From positions 1-64,000 of the forward strand of contig NZ_JAAIMY010000020.1 in NCBI RefSeq assembly GCF_013300825.1: 64,000 nucleotides of DNA. The letters run 5' to 3'. The notes below the pieces were generated by a model. The model had not been told where the DNA came from, ran no database searches, and worked only from the letters and a program-made list of their open reading frames with translations. The DNA is from Blautia wexlerae. Its GTDB lineage: Bacteria; Bacillota; Clostridia; Lachnospirales; Lachnospiraceae. Positions 63,107-64,000 of this stretch are shown here, piece after piece. The stretch's first letter is position 1. Every line of letters starts with the position of its first letter. The translations under genes and the position numbers were made by a program.

Positions 63107-63898
63107 TTACCATTCTATCCTGTCGGTAAATAATTCCAGAAGTGCTTTATTAGCACAGTCATTCCTTTCATTCTCATGAATCGTCTCCGGATCCGCCTCA
63201 CCGCAGATATCCACACCGGCAATCTTTCCTCCGGCATTCTTTACACACTCCAGCACTGCATGTACACCGGACATAAGTGTTGTCAGGTTCATATCTCCCT
63301 GACTCCATGTGGTCTGTGCATCTTTTGTACTAAGCACGTCTTTATCAACAGATATATATAATGGAAGAGATTCACACACCCTGCCGACTGTTTCTTCCAG
63401 AAATCCGTTTATCTGTGCCTCTGTCATTCCCTGCAGATGCTCTCTTGACAGAAACGTTACTCTGTCTTTCAGCTTCTCTTCCACCTGCTCATAAGCCGCT
63501 TCATCCGGTCCCACCAGAATCACATATCTCAGATTCTCCAGTTCTTCCAGAGATGCTGCGATCCATCCGCCGCAAGACAAAATTCCGCCAAATGCAGGCG
63601 GCTGCATATCCGTATGATTATCATAAACCAGCAGACAAAACGGCTCTTTTATCTTAGCCATCCACAATCTTGTCATATAGTGATAATTACCGGAATCAAT
63701 AAAATGGATTCCGGCAGCTGGATAATTCTCTGTTCGTTTATTGATCTCTGCAATTGCTTCCTCATCACAATAGCAGTTTGTCCCACAGATATCCTGAACC
63801 TCTATCCATAATATCTGTCTGTCTTTCCAGAATTCTTCCTCTTTGTAGATTCCTGAAAAATTCATCAGTATAACTGGTGTCTGTTCCTGCATATTCAC
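63107..63898 (-). CDS. arginase/agmatinase/formimidoylglutamase family hydrolase
   Basis: A 263-aa ureohydrolase. Metal ligands appear as DNHTDMQ (DxHxD) near residue 94 and SVDKDVL, with a later GGKIAGVDICG segment replacing part of the usual C-terminal motif. Members hydrolyse arginine, agmatine, guanidinobutyrate or formiminoglutamate; the substrate is not clear and the divergent loops point away from classical arginase. GTG at 63898 follows AAGGATTAA directly after the upstream stop; ATG two codons later is possible. Confidence 0.85.
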   Translation of the reverse strand: MNMQEQTPVILMNFSGIYKEEEFWKDRQILWIEVQDICGTNCYCDEEAIAEINKRTENYPAAGIHFIDSGNYHYMTRLWMAKIKEPFCLLVYDNHTDMQPPAFGGILSCGGWIAASLEELENLRYVILVGPDEAAYEQVEEKLKDRVTFLSREHLQGMTEAQINGFLEETVGRVCESLPLYISVDKDVLSTKDAQTTWSQGDMNLTTLMSGVHAVLECVKNAGGKIAGVDICGEADPETIHENERNDCANKALLELFTDRIEW

Positions 63899-64000
63899 TT
63901 AATCCTTCCATTCTTCCAGAGGTTCCTCGTTATTTTTCAACATCTCTCTGATTTCCCTGCCCGGACTTTCCACATCTTCATCTGAAGTCTGCACATTTGC
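63899..64000 (-). CDS. C-terminal end of an upstream gene (partial)
   Basis: The last 33 codons and TAA of a gene cut by the window edge. The stop is directly adjacent to the GTG of the arginase-family gene. The tail is hydrophilic (EIREMLKNNEEPLEEWKD) with no domain recognisable. Same operon as the hydrolase. Confidence 0.75.
   Translation of the reverse strand, partial: ANVQTSDEDVESPGREIREMLKNNEEPLEEWKD

Overview
The window looks like chromosome of an anaerobic, spore-forming Lachnospiraceae (Blautia/Dorea-like; the genus is a guess). Supporting signs are the AT-rich Firmicute promoters, strong AGGAGG ribosome sites, a clostridial 2[4Fe-4S] ferredoxin, a PPi-type phosphofructokinase, the YabP/YabQ/SpoIIE/CwlD/CotS/Csp sporulation set, a T-box in front of proS and sugar uptake controlled by a YesM/YesN pair. 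Nearly every gene is on the minus strand. The plus-strand exceptions are tRNA-Tyr, mecA, the ferredoxin and one ABC exporter.

Layout, left to right. 0.1-4 kb: nitroreductase, L,D-transpeptidase and a lipoprotein solute-binding protein. 4-10.5 kb: histidine kinase and AraC-type response regulator beside a binding protein/two-permease sugar importer; a 20-bp-spaced direct repeat lies at the importer promoter. 10.6-14.1 kb: class II aldolase, divergent tRNA-Tyr, GH13 glucosidase. 14.4-23 kb, in transcriptional order from the right: cotS-like kinase, hup, rqcP, yabP, yabQ, divIC, spoIIE, tilS, hpt, ftsH; the part from rqcP on follows the Bacillus order. 23-29 kb: cca, proS with T-box, dCMP deaminase, rpiB, tsaC/Sua5. 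29-37 kb: two very large membrane proteins, a CwlD-type amidase and a GH18 protein, with unusual RNA-level signals. 37-38.5 kb: mecA and a DUF1858 protein. 38.5-43.6 kb: a BMP-type nucleoside ABC importer. 43.6-44.9 kb: a repeat-rich gap, ferredoxin, MerR regulator. 45-50.5 kb: the rpsF-ssb-rpsR-gdpP-rplI-dnaB operon. 50.5-55.6 kb: DUF951, Sir2, sortase B, then an uncharacterised 102-aa/VWA/MoxR trio. 55.7-64 kb: ABC exporter, PPi-PFK, NCS2 permease, Csp-like subtilase, lgt, an arginase-family enzyme and the tail of one more gene.

The window is mostly core genome; I see no CRISPR array, prophage, transposase gene or rRNA. The less expected content is in the intergenic DNA: a dispersed repeat family with GTTACTGT/ACAGTAAC ends, including a 145-bp copy with a possible 6-bp target duplication; a 112-bp near-perfect palindrome; a pseudoknot-capable leader before the GH18 gene; a stem that could hide the cwlD ribosome site; and a terminator-like hairpin at the 5' end of the BMP importer transcript. 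Among proteins, the MoxR/VWA trio, a SpoIIE lacking its ten-helix region, two importer binding proteins without a lipid anchor site and an orphan lipoprotein tied to the two-component system deserve attention.
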